Shown in pieces: positions 1 through 11,900 of a stretch of DNA of 64,000 bases. The notes under the pieces were generated by a model that ran no database searches, had not been told where the DNA came from, and was given only the letters and a program-made list of their open reading frames with translations. The position numbers and the translations under genes are program-made. Where the stretch lies: the NCBI GenBank assembly GCA_907165275.2, contig OU015664.1, forward strand, positions 11,866,001 through 11,930,000. Reading direction: 5' to 3'. Source of the stretch: Zygaena filipendulae. Taxonomy: Eukaryota > Arthropoda > Insecta > Lepidoptera > Zygaenidae. Numbering within the stretch: the first letter of the stretch is position 1; the number at the start of each line of letters is the position of its first letter.

Positions 1-3
1 GAA

Positions 4-1857
4 GTGTCGCAAGTCATGAATGTGCCTAAGAAGAATCTGCACGCGTGGTCGGATAGTACGGTTGTGCTGGCGTGGATAGCTGGAGAAACGAGTCGTTGGA
101 CGACTTTTGTCAGTAACAGAGTCTCGGAGATACTTACTATGCTAGATAGAGAGCAATGGCACCATGTGAGTACTCACCAAAATCCTGCTGACTGCGCCTC
201 TCGTGGTATGTCGGTTGCAGAGCTGATATCGCATGATTTGTGGTGGCACGGACCCGACTTATTACGGCAAAAGGAGTATACAGGTCAGAACTGTACAGAA
301 TTCACAACAAGCGAAGAAACGAGACCTGTCAAAGCATTGATTACGACAGTAATTAAAGAGGAGTTTATTTGGTTACGATTCTCTAGTCTATCGAGATTGT
401 TGGTTGTGTTATCATACTGCAGAAGGGTAGCTCACTACAAATTAGAAAAAGATAAACGACCAAAGAATATGACTATAGTTGTGACACCAGAAGAAAGAGA
501 AGAAGTTTTGAAGTTTTGTATCAAGGAAACACAAAAACTACACTTTAAACAGGAGATAAACCATCTTAAGACTAGTGGAAAGGTTCTTCCTAGTAGCAAA
601 CTCAGTACCCTGTGTCCTTCCATAGATGGTAATGGCATATTGAGGGTAGGTGGACGTACACATGAAGCCAAAGTGGGATTCGACATGAGGCATCCTATGA
701 TCCTGCCTAGTGAGAGCCACCTCACTAAGTTAATCGTCGAGAATGCACACATCAAAACTCTTCACGGAGGGCCTCAGTTAATGCTGAACTTACTGAGATC
801 CAAATTTTGGATTATTCGAGCTAGAGATTTGGCTAAGAGATGTTATCGCAAATGCATAAAGTGCGTGAGGTATGCGAAGCAGAATAACAATCCTCTTATG
901 GGTCAAATACCAGAGGCGAGACTGAAACCCATTAGACCTTTCAAGATATCCGGAGTTGATTTTACTGGACACATCAATATAAGATTTTCTCCCGGAAGGG
1001 GCTCAAAATCTTATAAGGGATATATTTGTGTGCTAGTATGTATGTTTTCGAAGGCTATACATCTGGAAGCAGTGTCAGATTTGACTGCTCAGGGATTTAT
1101 CGCTGCTTTTCGAAGATTCGTGTCAAGGAGAGGCCATTGTCAAACGCTATACAGCGACAATGGCACCAATTTCATTGGTGCCAATAGAGAATTAAGAGAA
1201 ATGTTTGATCGCTCTAAGTCACAGCTGCCAGATGAGATTAGCAAACTGTTAGCCAATGATGGAACAACGTGGAGTTTCATTCCTCCACACGCCCCAAATT
1301 TCGGAGGATTATGGGAAGCGGGTGTCCGCTCAGCAAAAGCGCACTTAAAGAGGGTGATAGGGGACTCTACCTTGACATTCGAGGAGTTAACCACTGTTTT
1401 AACCCAAATTGAAGCGTGCCTTAATTCGCGTCCTCTGTCACATTTGAGCACCTGTTCCGATGATCCTATGCCTTTAACGCCAGGACATTTTCTTGTGGGG
1501 GAGCCACTTGTTATTCTTCCTGACGAAAGCTTGGAGAATAGAAAGATAACTGGGTTAGAGAGATGGAAATTTACTCAAAAAATGGTAAATGATTTTTGGA
1601 GAAAGTGGTCGGAAGAATATTTGGTGACTCTCAACCAAAGATTTAAGTGGAATGTTAAGAAATCTGAGCCAGAAATTAACGATATTGTTATTATAAGAGA
1701 TCATAATGTACCTCCAGCCAAATGGCTCTTAGGTAAAATTGTTGAAAAGCATGCTGGTAAGGATAATATTACAAGAGTTGTTACTATTAAAACTAAAACA
1801 GGACTGTGTAAAAGACCCTGTAATAAATTATGTTTTTTGCCTAAATCAGAGGAATAA
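4..1857 (+). CDS. BEL/Pao-type pol polyprotein, C-terminal part (RNase H end, integrase)
   Basis: Partial open frame of about 617 codons entering from the left edge, so the true start is outside the window. The N-terminal stretch with WSDSTVVLAWI and NPADCASRG is typical of the RNase H to integrase linker of BEL/Pao elements. Around residues 225-300 is the integrase zinc-binding region (H...H, then CYRKCIKC), followed by the core integrase domain with GVDFTG, YSDNGTNF and GLWEAGVRSAK (DDE-type residues), then a C-terminal region with the BEL signature LTPGHFLVG. It would integrate element cDNA in the nucleus. The frame is uninterrupted to its TAA, which suggests a fairly young insertion. Protease and reverse transcriptase are not in the window. 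Family assignment is from motif recognition. Confidence 0.88.
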   Translation: MSQVMNVPKKNLHAWSDSTVVLAWIAGETSRWTTFVSNRVSEILTMLDREQWHHVSTHQNPADCASRGMSVAELISHDLWWHGPDLLRQKEYTGQNCTEFTTSEETRPVKALITTVIKEEFIWLRFSSLSRLLVVLSYCRRVAHYKLEKDKRPKNMTIVVTPEEREEVLKFCIKETQKLHFKQEINHLKTSGKVLPSSKLSTLCPSIDGNGILRVGGRTHEAKVGFDMRHPMILPSESHLTKLIVENAHIKTLHGGPQLMLNLLRSKFWIIRARDLAKRCYRKCIKCVRYAKQNNNPLMGQIPEARLKPIRPFKISGVDFTGHINIRFSPGRGSKSYKGYICVLVCMFSKAIHLEAVSDLTAQGFIAAFRRFVSRRGHCQTLYSDNGTNFIGANRELREMFDRSKSQLPDEISKLLANDGTTWSFIPPHAPNFGGLWEAGVRSAKAHLKRVIGDSTLTFEELTTVLTQIEACLNSRPLSHLSTCSDDPMPLTPGHFLVGEPLVILPDESLENRKITGLERWKFTQKMVNDFWRKWSEEYLVTLNQRFKWNVKKSEPEINDIVIIRDHNVPPAKWLLGKIVEKHAGKDNITRVVTIKTKTGLCKRPCNKLCFLPKSEE

Positions 1858-2083
1858 TTTTGTTGAGTTAGTTGAGTTTTATGTTGATTAAGAGAAGTTA
1901 ACTTATTAAGTTTGTGAATTTATTAAGACTAAAATTTATGGTACCTATTTTAGTTGTGGATGTCATTCAATAGGAGTTAAGTTTGAGTTTATATAGAGAA
2001 CACGGAGTTGCATTGTATTTACTTAAGAAATTCATGCTATTTTTTATTCTTTGTAAAAGAACAAGGTTCTTTGGTGGGCGGGA

Positions 2084-2267
2084 TGTCCAAAAAGTATATT
2101 TTTGTTAAGAGTTTTTAGTTCTAAGATTTACAATAAGATGGCGCTAGTAGTATTTTGTATCGCGCTATGGTTGTCAGTTTCTGAGATTGGATATACCTGC
2201 TGAGTCAAATTAATAAATGTTGGTTATTGATAGATAGCAGTGCTAGTTTTATTTATCGCAGCGACAC
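2084..2267 (+). mobile_element. Putative 3' LTR of the BEL/Pao element
   Basis: A purine-rich tract (GTGGGCGGGA) lies directly before TGTCC, the usual polypurine tract to LTR junction, 226 bases after the pol stop. The segment ends near GCGACACA and contains an AATAAA signal near 2211. The 5' LTR is outside the window, so the ends cannot be confirmed. The length (about 184 bp) is short for the family. Confidence 0.38.
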
Positions 2268-3341
2268 ATTCGGCTGGTACGTATAAATACTAGGTATATA
2301 TGTATACTTGACACCCCTAATACGACGTGACGCGAGCAAAAACAAAAAAATGTGTCGCGCGCGTCCCCCGGGCGCGGCGGGGCGGGGAGGGGCGGGGAGG
2401 GGCCACTCCGGCAGCGGATAATCATATTTTATGGAAAAACAACATCCGTTCCAAAGTTGATTAGATTGAAGGCGGGGGAAGGCCCCGCGCCCCGCGCCCC
2501 GCGCCCCGCACCGAGTTGGTGCAGGAATGTTTACGTAATGCGAAATGCGCTCGCACGTGTAGGGTACGTAATATACATAACTCAGGTCTCCAGCCCGCAA
2601 CAACTGGGGCCTTCTCACTGTGCCGGGGCTGAGCCCCCTACCCCACTGTACGGCCAGCCACGCCAGCCCACATTCTGACGAGTAACGTTGCCACATTAAG
2701 TCTCTGCCTCCTTTCCTCGTTACTTCCCATGCCACTCGACGAGTGTGTGGCAGGCCCTTTAGAGCAAAGTTAATCGATAGCTCAATCATCATTCGTTACG
2801 ATAGTGAACATCAAGGCTCTTTCCACAGTCGGTAACCTATCCGATAAATGAGTAAGTAAATAGAGTGCCTGTGCTTTCCTTGGATGAGATAGGCGGTTCT
2901 CAGGTTCCCTCTCCGAAAATGCACAGTCGGTAACTTATCCGAGAAATAGTGATCGGCGTGCCTGGTAGTTTTCCTTATTGGTCTTGACGTAGACACTCCG
3001 GGTCTCAGGAAAACAAAAAATCGCTAATCCTAATTATCCTAGTAAGGATAACGGATCAAACTGTTTAAAATATTATTGTCATCGGTCCTTAATGGGTATG
3101 CCAAATTTCGAGTTAATCTGAATAAATAGAATACATAGAATTGTATTTGACATTTGTAATTTGCAAAAAAAGGGACATTTTTGAAAGTTATGACGTTTTG
3201 AAGGGGGTCAAAATCATGTTCAAAGATTCCTAATAACATATACTAACATACATACGTTAAATAATAAAAAGCGTGTAAAAATAGTTAATTTAAGTAGGTA
3301 CTTAATAGTGAAAATATTCTTGCCAACAGACGTGTACGTAC
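2268..3341. other. Non-coding spacer or eag intron with a GC-rich island
   Basis: No gene is recognised. Positions 2350-2520 hold G-rich and CGCCCC-type tandem runs (GGGGCGG, then repeats of GCGCCCC). A short direct repeat with core ACAGTCGGTAAC occurs near 2828 and again near 2930. Since eag exons continue to the left, this stretch and the BEL element are probably inside an eag intron (inference). Confidence 0.4.
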
Positions 3342-4177
3342 GGTTCTTCTTGTAGAGCAGTATCTCGAACTGGTCGGCCAGGTGGTGGTCCAGCGCGCGG
3401 TCCACGCGCTCCACCGCCTCCTTCTCCGTCAGCTCGCCGTACATCCACGTGCACCTGCGCAGCGCCCGCGCGACGCGCACTCACTACACTGGGCCCTTTC
3501 TCGCTATGACCGACTACCCACTCCCACTTCCATAATCACAATATCAAACGTGCCCCAAATTTATACTCTGCCACGACTCACAAGACACGTTGTAAATGTA
3601 TTTTTGGAAGTGACACTTCTTCGACCTAAGTAAGCAATTTCAGCGGCGAGTTATCATAACACGACGTGTTATGGCTCATAGCGAATAAAGGTCCTCCAGC
3701 ACTCAGACCACAGACTACAGACCGCCCGCGCGCCATCACCACATCCACCCTGGTAGTGTATGACGGTCTACACGGGACAAAGGTAATGCTCGGCTCGACT
3801 CGAAGCAATGACTAGGAACACAGGTAATGTAAGGAGGTATAGGTACATTAGGGTAATCAAAGCCGCGTCGATCGGTACTGTGTCTCACCTGCAGGACTTC
3901 TGCATGACGTCGGCGCGGTTGTAGCCGCTCATCTTGCAGAAGGTCTCGTTGCAGTACACGATGGGGTAGTCCACGATCTGCGCGTTGGCCAGCAGGAAGC
4001 TGCTGTCTGCTGCGGAGAGACGCCGCGTGTGTACACATGGCGGGTGGGGGGGCACTCGGTGCACGGCGGGGCCGGGGGTGTGGGGTGGGGGCACTCACGC
4101 TGCGACGAGGAGCGGCGGATGATGCTCTCGAGGAAGGTGTTCTGCGGGGCCACCAGCCCCCGGCGGCCGCCCGGCAT
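3342..4177 (-). CDS. eag: KCNH-family voltage-gated K+ channel, first three coding exons (PAS-cap and start of PAS domain)
   Basis: Three minus-strand exons join in frame: 4099-4177 (starts [17 protein letters not shown]), 3889-4009 (contains [20 protein letters not shown] and MQKSC), and 3342-3454 ([25 protein letters not shown]). Donors are GTGAGT, GTGAGA and GTACGT; acceptors are CCGCAG and GCGCAG; phases agree at both junctions. The product is the N-terminal PAS-cap and first part of the PAS domain of Ether-a-go-go, a plasma-membrane delayed-rectifier K+ channel whose cytoplasmic PAS domain modulates gating. The S1-S6 segments and cNBHD are not present and must lie left of the window; the BEL/Pao element would then sit in a downstream intron. 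The start ATG fits the conserved N-terminus of the family. The exons are far more GC-rich than the surrounding introns. Confidence 0.88.
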
Positions 4178-4696
4178 GCCGCGCCGCCTCGCCGCCGCGC
4201 GCGCCGCTCACATGTCGCGCCCGCAGCGCGCGCCCCAGCCGCGGCTGCGGTGAGGAAGCGTGTGCTGATCTATACTGTCTTAATATATTACTTAGAGGGA
4301 AGATCCAATTCAAAATTTTGGTTGCCTACATCCAAACTTTTAAATTTGACTATACAATTTGAATTTGACGGTTTATCCGACCTAGGCTAGGGAACGCTGA
4401 ACGAATGAACTGATTCTGAAAATTCTTTCAATGATAAGATGATAAGAACTAAAAACACTGTTACGGACAGTGTTGTCCCTGAGTAAATTTACCACTTTAT
4501 AACTAGCACGTGTTAGTACAAAAAAATATTATTTTGAATTTATTTATTAATTCAGCTATCAGAAATACCTAACACCAGCTTACCAATTCCAAGCTATTAA
4601 CGCTGGCTAAACCATTATCACCTTGGAGATTCTAATTTTTGATATAGGTAGGTACTTATATTTGGAGCGACACCTCCTGCTGAGAACTATTAGGTA

Positions 4697-4858
4697 CCCC
4701 TTGGTCACAGTCTCGGAGGCGGCGGCGGCGGCGGCGGCAAAAACAAATGGTAGACAAAATACCAAGTCGGCCACAGCTATCAGCGGCGCGAGCTGTGGCC
4801 AACTTCTTATGTTGTGTACCATTTGTTTTGCCGCCGCCGCCAAGACTGTGGCCAAGGG
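4697..4858. mobile_element. Foldback MITE-like element
   Basis: The two halves are near-complementary. The left arm begins CCCTTGGTCACAGTCTCGG, followed by GGC repeats and AAACAAATGGTA; the right arm, read on the other strand, begins CCCTTGGCCACAGTCTTGG with GGC repeats and AAACAAATGGTA. The inner ends share GGCCACAGCT/AGCTGTGGCC. Arms are about 75 nt with a short central loop. No coding capacity. The superfamily is not assigned. Confidence 0.6.
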
Positions 4859-4980
4859 ATAGATAAACGTCGTCCCAGCTGGAGATGCTTCGTGCTTTCA
4901 AAGAGTTTTCAAACGTGAACTAATCTTAAAATAATCTTGTTATAGTTTTGTGTACGTACTGCTAAATTCTGTAATTTATT

Positions 4981-5090
4981 TAAGGGTAACTATTGGCTCA
5001 TAGTGTAATTTTCGAATCTAAATCTATTATATGTTTTTGTAGCTGTTGTTGTCCTGAATAAATGAAAATAAAAATAAAATAAAATAAAAG
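4981..5090 (+). repeat. LINE/SINE 3'-end fragment (copy 1)
   Basis: The segment from TAAGGGTAACTATTGGCTCA through TGTTGTTGTCCTGAATAAA to an A/T-rich tail recurs at 9578-9680 with few changes. The AATAAA plus (AAAT)n tail suggests the 3' end of a retroposed element. Confidence 0.5.
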
Positions 5091-8058
5091 GTCGATAGGT
5101 ATTTGGTGGCTGGTGCATCCCTGCACTGACAGTACCAGTCTACCACTAGGTACCACCACTCTACAACTCATTAGTTTGGGGGGAAGGCGTCAGGTCCGTG
5201 TCGTCCGGCCCGGCTCGTGGCGCGTCCGGTTCGTGGGAGCTAAGGTCAACGGGTAGACCGAGGTTGATGAAAGCACACCCGCACCCGTGTCGTGATCGAT
5301 TTAATCCGCTCGCGTCACGCAGCGCCGCGCCGCGCGGAAACATCGCTTTTTAGGGTTCCCTAGGCGAATGACAAAAATAGAAACCTTATAATTTTGTCGT
5401 GTGTATCCCTCTGTATACGTACTTATGTCACAACCATTTTACTCGAAGACTATTTGTATTATAAGGTAGGTATATGTAGAGAAAGGTACAATGTAGGTTA
5501 GTAGGTAGGTATATATCTACAATGGTGCAGTAGATTGAGAGATGACAAAAACATGCTCATAAACGTGTAGGTACAGTATCGTTAGATATGTCTTGAAATT
5601 TCAAATGACTTTTTAAGTCGATAGGTAGGTACCTAATTAGTGCAAATGTGCGCATCTAAAGTGATTATAGTAGGTATAAGACTATAAGACTATTACCTAT
5701 AAGACTTTTGGAACAAAATACGCTAAAGTGTAAGTAATATGATAAAAAACACAAATACGCGAAAATTTGGATGCTTAATAGTACTTACATTGAGTACCTA
5801 CTTAGCTAACTACCTACCTGCAGAAGAACTAAGCGAGTTACCTAGTCACCATGGTAAAATATCTACGAAAATAGATAGACGCCTAATAGCATATTTCCTC
5901 TCGTTCAATAATATTAAAATTAGTAAATAAATAATTTCAGTGAATATAGGCTTCAGTTTAAAATCTGTACCTACCTACCTATATAAATACAGCGATTAAT
6001 CTCTACGTCTACGGCCAGCTTCCATCGTCGGCGGTGTGCCTACCTTCTGCGTGGGCTGTGGGCGGTGGGCGGTGGGCGGTGGGCGATGGCACAGGAAATG
6101 ATGCTAGTTGCTACCGTCCCGCGTCTTTGTGACCAAATATCCGCGACGCAGTCTGCATGCGGCGCGCCGCCGCGTGTCGGTGTACCTACATCGCCGCACA
6201 ACTCTAAACAAATCTCTTAGAGATTGTAGGCTTTCTTTGTCCGCCCGCGCCGCGAGCACTTAATATGGCGCGGAATACTTGAGTGATGCATAGTTTATGG
6301 TCGAGATCGATAGCGAATGCTAATGCGAGTGCAGCCCAAAGCGGAGCCCGAGGTAGCGCTGCCCCGCCCCGGCCCGCGCCACCCGGCCCGCACACGGCGC
6401 ACTCGGTGCGGGATCACACGTGTTGTGGCGCCGCGCGCCGCGCGCCGTGCAGTATTTAGAGCATATATAATACAATATATACGAGAGCCCGCGTGCTGCA
6501 TCATTCACTCTAAGTATCCATATGATTTGGCCCGTTCCCTTTGAAATTTTTTGTATTTCCGACTATCAAATGAAAAATGTAACCCGTATTAGATGACTCA
6601 GGGATCCTGCAGTGTCCATCCGCTTATTGTCACTAAGTCATAGTAGGTATATTGTAAGTATAGTCAGTTTGGTTCCAATAAAATAAAGTTCAAAATATAA
6701 TAGCATTGTAGGTACTTTTCCCTCCATAACTATACTCAAACGATCATCAATGTTGCACGTGGTCAGAGGTAGGTAGGTACCTAGCTAGGTACCTACAGAA
6801 AAAGAGACGGCCTACCTACTTTTATTCTGTAATTCCTACGAGAAGTCTGAAATTAACGCGGGGGATAGCTTGTCCTTGTCAACTAATATTAGGTAAGAAG
6901 TAGGTAACTACTACAATATGTTGTTTTTTCGAAAATTTGGAATGTTTTTTTTTAATAAAAATGGGGAAGTTGGGCAAAGTATCAATCAGAGATCGTGATC
7001 GGTGACGGATATCGAGTGGTATTTATGTACTTACCTAAGTATATGTAGCTATTCCAGCTAGAGCGTTCGCCTGTGGAGTTGGACTGGAGGCCTAATGGGC
7101 AGCTTGACATAATTCTAGAAGAGGCGTAAGTAAAATTTTCCTAGATAGGTACTCCTTTTGATGGACAACCATCAAAAAGTTTAATAGGTAACTGCCTAGA
7201 TAATAGGTAGCACGTTTCACAAGATTCTTGTTTTCAAATAGAGACTTAATCATTTCTGGTAGTTTTCCTGTACGTATACCTAGTACCTAAGTACCTAGGT
7301 ATTTCCTGTAATGTGTATTGGTGGAAACCCCATAGGTAGGTAGGAATCTCGAAATTAACGAAAGTTAAACCGTGAGAAAACAGTTATTAATACAATATGT
7401 AGGTACACGAAGACAGGGGCATGCTCTGCCATGCACGTGAATGGGCCGAGTTACGGCAACACCGGCTAATGAACGCACAAATTGAATTTTAAATCGTGCA
7501 CTTCCCTCCCCCCCCCTGCCCCTACCAGCTCCTCGCGTTTAATATTTAACCGCTGGAGCAGCGCTCGCTGGCGCTGACGGGCGCCGCGGGGGCCGGGGGC
7601 TGCGGGCTGCGGCGCGGGGAGGCGCGCCTGCCGATTGCATCCAATATTGAAACCGCAACTTTACTCTTTAGGTACTATAGGCACGCTACACCCGTGTGCG
7701 TCCGTTCACTGTGAACGAGTGTTTCCAACACAGGCATCTACTTAGATTACCTACTCATGTACCTACCTACACGGCAAGATTTCTTTGTGATAGTTACCTG
7801 TCTACCCAGTTACATAAAAGTTATCAGCATAATTCTCTATTTCAGCAAAACTGAACACGGACGAATGGAAAAACTCAATTGCTAATAAATTATTACTCAT
7901 AGGCAGGTAAGTACGTTTATCTAGAAACTTAGTTAAAACATAGCTGTCGGTACCTAATCAGGTTTCCAAATAAACAACAAAATAGATAATATGGTAATTT
8001 GGAGTAAGAATATACGAAGTGACAAGTTAACGTATTTTAATAACGTAGGTATGGATCG

Positions 8059-8422
8059 CTAGCACCGGTGTGGAGGTCGCGGCGTTCCTTTGAGGTCACT
8101 TGCACTTAACGATTCGTTAGGCGGGGCGCCGCTGTGGACGAGTTCGTCGAGCGGCGTTTCATCCAGCGCGGGCAGCTCAGGCTCGGAGCGGCCGCGCTCG
8201 CTGGCGGGGCGCCGGGCGCCGCCGTCGGATCGATACTGTCGTGCCACCGGGCCCCGCCTGCGGCACCCAGCTCGCCGAGCGGCCGCTCCGCTCGCCCAGC
8301 CCGCGGCCGCAGCGCAGCGCCCGCAGCGCTGTATTACGCCCTAGCACTTACGGGACGCCGGCCACGAAGCGGCTCCTGGACGCGGGGTCGCCGCGTGCCG
8401 GTGGCGGGGGAGAGCTCGATCC
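8059..8422 (-). CDS. Possible terminal exons of an unidentified minus-strand gene
   Basis: Two candidate exons join in phase: 8352-8422 (preceded by CCCTCCCCTAG, followed by donor GTAAGT) and 8059-8257 (preceded by GCCGCAG, ending in TAG). The last exon reads as an acidic, plausible C-terminus (ELPALDETPLDELVHSG), and an ATTAAA poly(A) signal lies about 20 nt past the stop (8036-8041 on the minus strand). No in-frame ATG is available, so upstream exons would be required. The protein is not recognised. It could instead be an alternative 3' end of KANSL3 or a chance frame in GC-rich DNA. Confidence 0.33.
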
Positions 8423-8599
8423 CTAGGGGAGGGCTCCACGGGTCGCGACCACACGCGCACTCGGAACGCTCGGCCCACGCCGGCTGCTGGCGCGAGGGCG
8501 CCGACACACTGCCGGGCGACGGCGGGCTGCGAGGCGCGCGCGGGGGGCGGGGGCCGCGCCTGCGCCCCGCGCGCGCCTCCCCCCGCGCACGCGCGCCGC

Positions 8600-8660
8600 C
8601 GCCCAATGGGCGGGCGCGGCCGCGTGACGTCACCCTCCACGGGGACGTTCGGGACATTCA
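8600..8660. promoter_or_regulatory. CpG-rich promoter-like segment with CCAAT box and CRE
   Basis: CCAAT at 8603-8607 and a perfect palindromic CRE (TGACGTCA) at 8625-8632 sit in a CpG island with GGGCGGG boxes. It lies between the end of KANSL3 and the candidate exons at 8.06-8.42 kb, and could drive either strand. No initiation site can be fixed. Confidence 0.4.
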
Positions 8661-8898
8661 AAACACCCGCCTCGACTCGCAATTTTCTCGATAGGTTAAG
8701 CGTGAAGAAAAACTGCGGCATAGACTCGTCATCGTTTTATTGTTTATTTAATAACAAACCGGCCAACTCTTACAGACTAATCTTTAACATCGTTACGAAA
8801 AGTTGACTACTGTATTTTATACAAAAAGAGACAAATATAGAGAAAGTAAATGTATTTTTCAATAGAAAAACCCTCAGTCAACTATGTGTTATAATATT

Positions 8899-8904
8899 TT
8901 TATT
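8899..8904 (-). terminator. Poly(A) signal AATAAA of KANSL3
   Basis: On the minus strand AATAAA lies about 65 nt past the KANSL3 stop codon, at the point where the GC-rich exon gives way to AT-rich DNA. Confidence 0.5.
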
Positions 8905-8968
8905 TTAAGACGTTGGACGACATCGAATCGAAATCATCCGAGTCCACTAAAACGCCGGCGGGGGCGCC

Positions 8969-11900
8969 TCACGGGGGCGCGGGGCGGGCGAGCAGGCGCA
9001 GCGCGCGCCGCACCAGCACGGGCCGGCCCCGCCCGCGCGCCGCACCCCCGCCCGCACCCCCGCCCGCGCCCCGCTTGGCGACGATGACCCGCGCGTACTT
9101 GAGCGCGGCGCCGGCCGGCAGCACGCAGCGCCGCGCGCCGCCGCCCCCCGGGGCCGGGCTGCCGCTGGTCACCGTCACGGGGCTCTCCAGCACGCTCGGC
9201 TCCGGAGCCACGACCGGCCCCCTCGTCACGAGTTCCCGAGTAGGGGCCGGCAGGCGGGCCGGAGCCGGGGCCGGGGCCGGGGGCGGGGGCGGGGGCGCCG
9301 CGGCCGGCGGCGACTGCGGGGCGGGCGGGGCGGGGGCCGGGGGCGAGGCCTCGTCGTCCGCGAACACGATGGGCATGTGCAGGATGTCGGCGGCGGCGAG
9401 CGGCGCGGCGGGCGGCGAGCGGCGCAGCGGGGGCAGCGCCAGCGGGGTGCGGCCGGCCGCGCGCGTCACCACGCGGCCCTCGGCTGCGACACAGCACGCG
9501 CACGCTAGCCGACCGCCCGGGCGGGCCGGCGCCCGAGCGGCCGGCTAGCGGCGCGACAAGACACGACACGACTTTATATAAGGGTAACTATTATTGGCTC
9601 ATAGTGTAATCTTGTAATCTAAATCTATTATATGTTTTTGTAGATGTTGTTGTCCTGAATAAACGAAAAATAAATAAATACTCACCGACGATTTCAACAG
9701 CTCGACCGCTGCTGGAAAAAAACACTATGTTATTATTACTCGATTTTTCACACAAAGGTGTTACAACAATGACATGGTGGAGTTACAAAACAATTAATGG
9801 GGAATACGCATGATTTTTTTTCAGTTTATTTTAAAGGAATTAACACATAAATCAAACAAAAACAATATGCTTCAATGGATTAAATATAATGTTGCAATGT
9901 TTCTACTTTGACATCGCCGCTAAAACGCTTAATGATTAATGACGTCCTCAGTTGGAGATTACGGGTATGTTCCGATATGCACTACGAGTACTGTAAGGTA
10001 TGACGTCAATCACTAAAAACGGAACATAGGTACCCTACGTTTTTAATAGAGATTTATTTATTTTTATTTTTATTTTATTTTATTCGGAAAATCAACTGCT
10101 ACAACAATATAATGAAAATTTAACTGTTCAACAAATAGCCGATAACAGATTTTCGCAAGTAGGTAGTAGAATTACAAAAAAAATTCAAGTGCCCAAAAGG
10201 CAGCAGCATCATACACCGTGGGATCAAAGTCTGATTATTAATTATTTTTAGCTTTCATAAAACGAATTTTGTAATACTCGCCTCGCCGACTCACAGCTAG
10301 TGTTAAATAGATCAAAATCATAATCCTTGGATAATTTATTGAAATTGTCACTCGCTCGTCAGATAAAGGAATTCTGCCTGTAGTTGGTGGAGACTAGTTC
10401 AGTGTGCAGCGGCGGATTGTATCTGCAGCTTCTGGCAGGTGTCCTAAGCGCAATAAGGGACAGGAGTTCAGAACAGTCAATCGTGCCGTTGCATATCTTC
10501 AAAAGAAAAGAGAGATCGAGAATCTCGCGTCGACTCGCCAATGGAAGCAGGTGATGCTTTTTGCAGATGTCGAGATATTGCGATGAATCATATCGGTCAT
10601 TGGTACGGTAGCACAGGTAACGAATTAATTTCTTCTGTACACTTTCAATTCGCATTATATAGGTGTCATATCTAGGATTCCAAACTTGACACGCATAATC
10701 CAGGTGACTTCTAACCAAAGCGCAATATAAGATTTTAAGATGTCACGTGACCCTGACAGATGACTCACCCGGGCGGCGGCGCGGCGGGGGCGGCGGGGGC
10801 GGCGGGCGCGGCGGCGGGGGGCGCGGGGCTCGGCAGGTGCGCGTACTCCTCCTCGTCGGGCGGCGGCGGGGGCGAGGCGGCGGGCGAGGCGGGCGAGGCG
10901 GGCGCGGCGCGGCGCGGGGCGCGGGCGGCGCGCTCGGCGGCCGGCGGCGCGGGGGGCAGCTCCCCCGCCTCGAGCACGAACCGCGCGCACTCCTCCTGCG
11001 CACGGGCGGCGGTCAGCAGGGCCGTGGGGGGGGGGGGGGGGGGCGTGTGTGCACGCGTCGTGTAAGTACTGTCACCGACCGCGACGGCGGCGTCGAGCGC
11101 GCGCTGCGGCAGGCGCAGGCGGCGGCGGCGCGCGGGCGGCAGGCGCAGCGCGTCGTCCGCGCCGCCCAGCAGCAGCAGGCGCCGCGCGCCGCCCGCGCCG
11201 CCCTCGCCGCCGCCGGCGCCCAGCCGCGCCGCCGCGCACGCCGCGCCGCGCCAGCTCGCCGCGCCGCCCGTGCCCGACACGATCAGCATCGGCAGCTCGA
11301 TCTGCGGCGCGACAATGATGGCTATATGTGACCGTAACCTTTGGGATCGTGTTTCTTCTTTACGATGTTTTATTTTAATAGCAATATAATATACGCGTCT
11401 CAAAAATCCATCTGCAATTCGTAAGATTCGTATTCGCCACACCTACCTAGACTTACATACTTAAATCCCTACTAATATTATAAATGCGAAAGTAACTCTG
11501 TCTGTCTGTCTGTTACGCTTTCACGGCTCGACGGCTCGACCGATCACCACGGAATTTTGAATACACGTCGTCGGAGGTACAGAGAAGGACATAGGATACT
11601 TTTTATCCCGGAATTACCGCAGAACATCCGAAATTACTGCGGGTGAGATGAAACCGTGGGGAACAGCTAGTATTCATTAAATTTTTGTAGCAGTTGATTT
11701 TCTGAATAAAGTTAAAATAAAAATACAGGTTTGGTAGCGTCGAGATGTGTCAACGCGTGGAGAGCTAGAGACGCCGCGCTGTGGCTCGCTGCAGCACAGC
11801 ACCGCCTGCCTCGCTAGTCGCTAGTCGCTAGTCGCTAGTCCCTGCAGGACTCACTACGGGCAACAGTTACTTCGCTAGAGTCACCCGATTAGCGACAGGA

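Larger units (their letters stand above)
4178..8058. other. Long spacer with GC islands and small tandem repeats; no coding exon recognised
   Basis: AT-rich DNA with many TAGGTA/ACCTAC words typical of lepidopteran introns. It is interrupted by GC islands at 5160-5340, 6010-6190, 6240-6450 and 7500-7630. A GGGCGGT minisatellite sits at about 6058-6090. A TATATAATAC box near 6465 is next to the 6.3-6.45 kb island, so a promoter or 5' UTR exon of eag could lie here, but nothing decides it. Short open frames look like chance. Confidence 0.35.

Noticed and set aside
8947..8972. 26-nt intron GTGAGG...TTTTAG at the end of KANSL3
   Set aside because: Too short for an insect spliceosomal intron; the stop codon with a downstream AATAAA is a simpler end.
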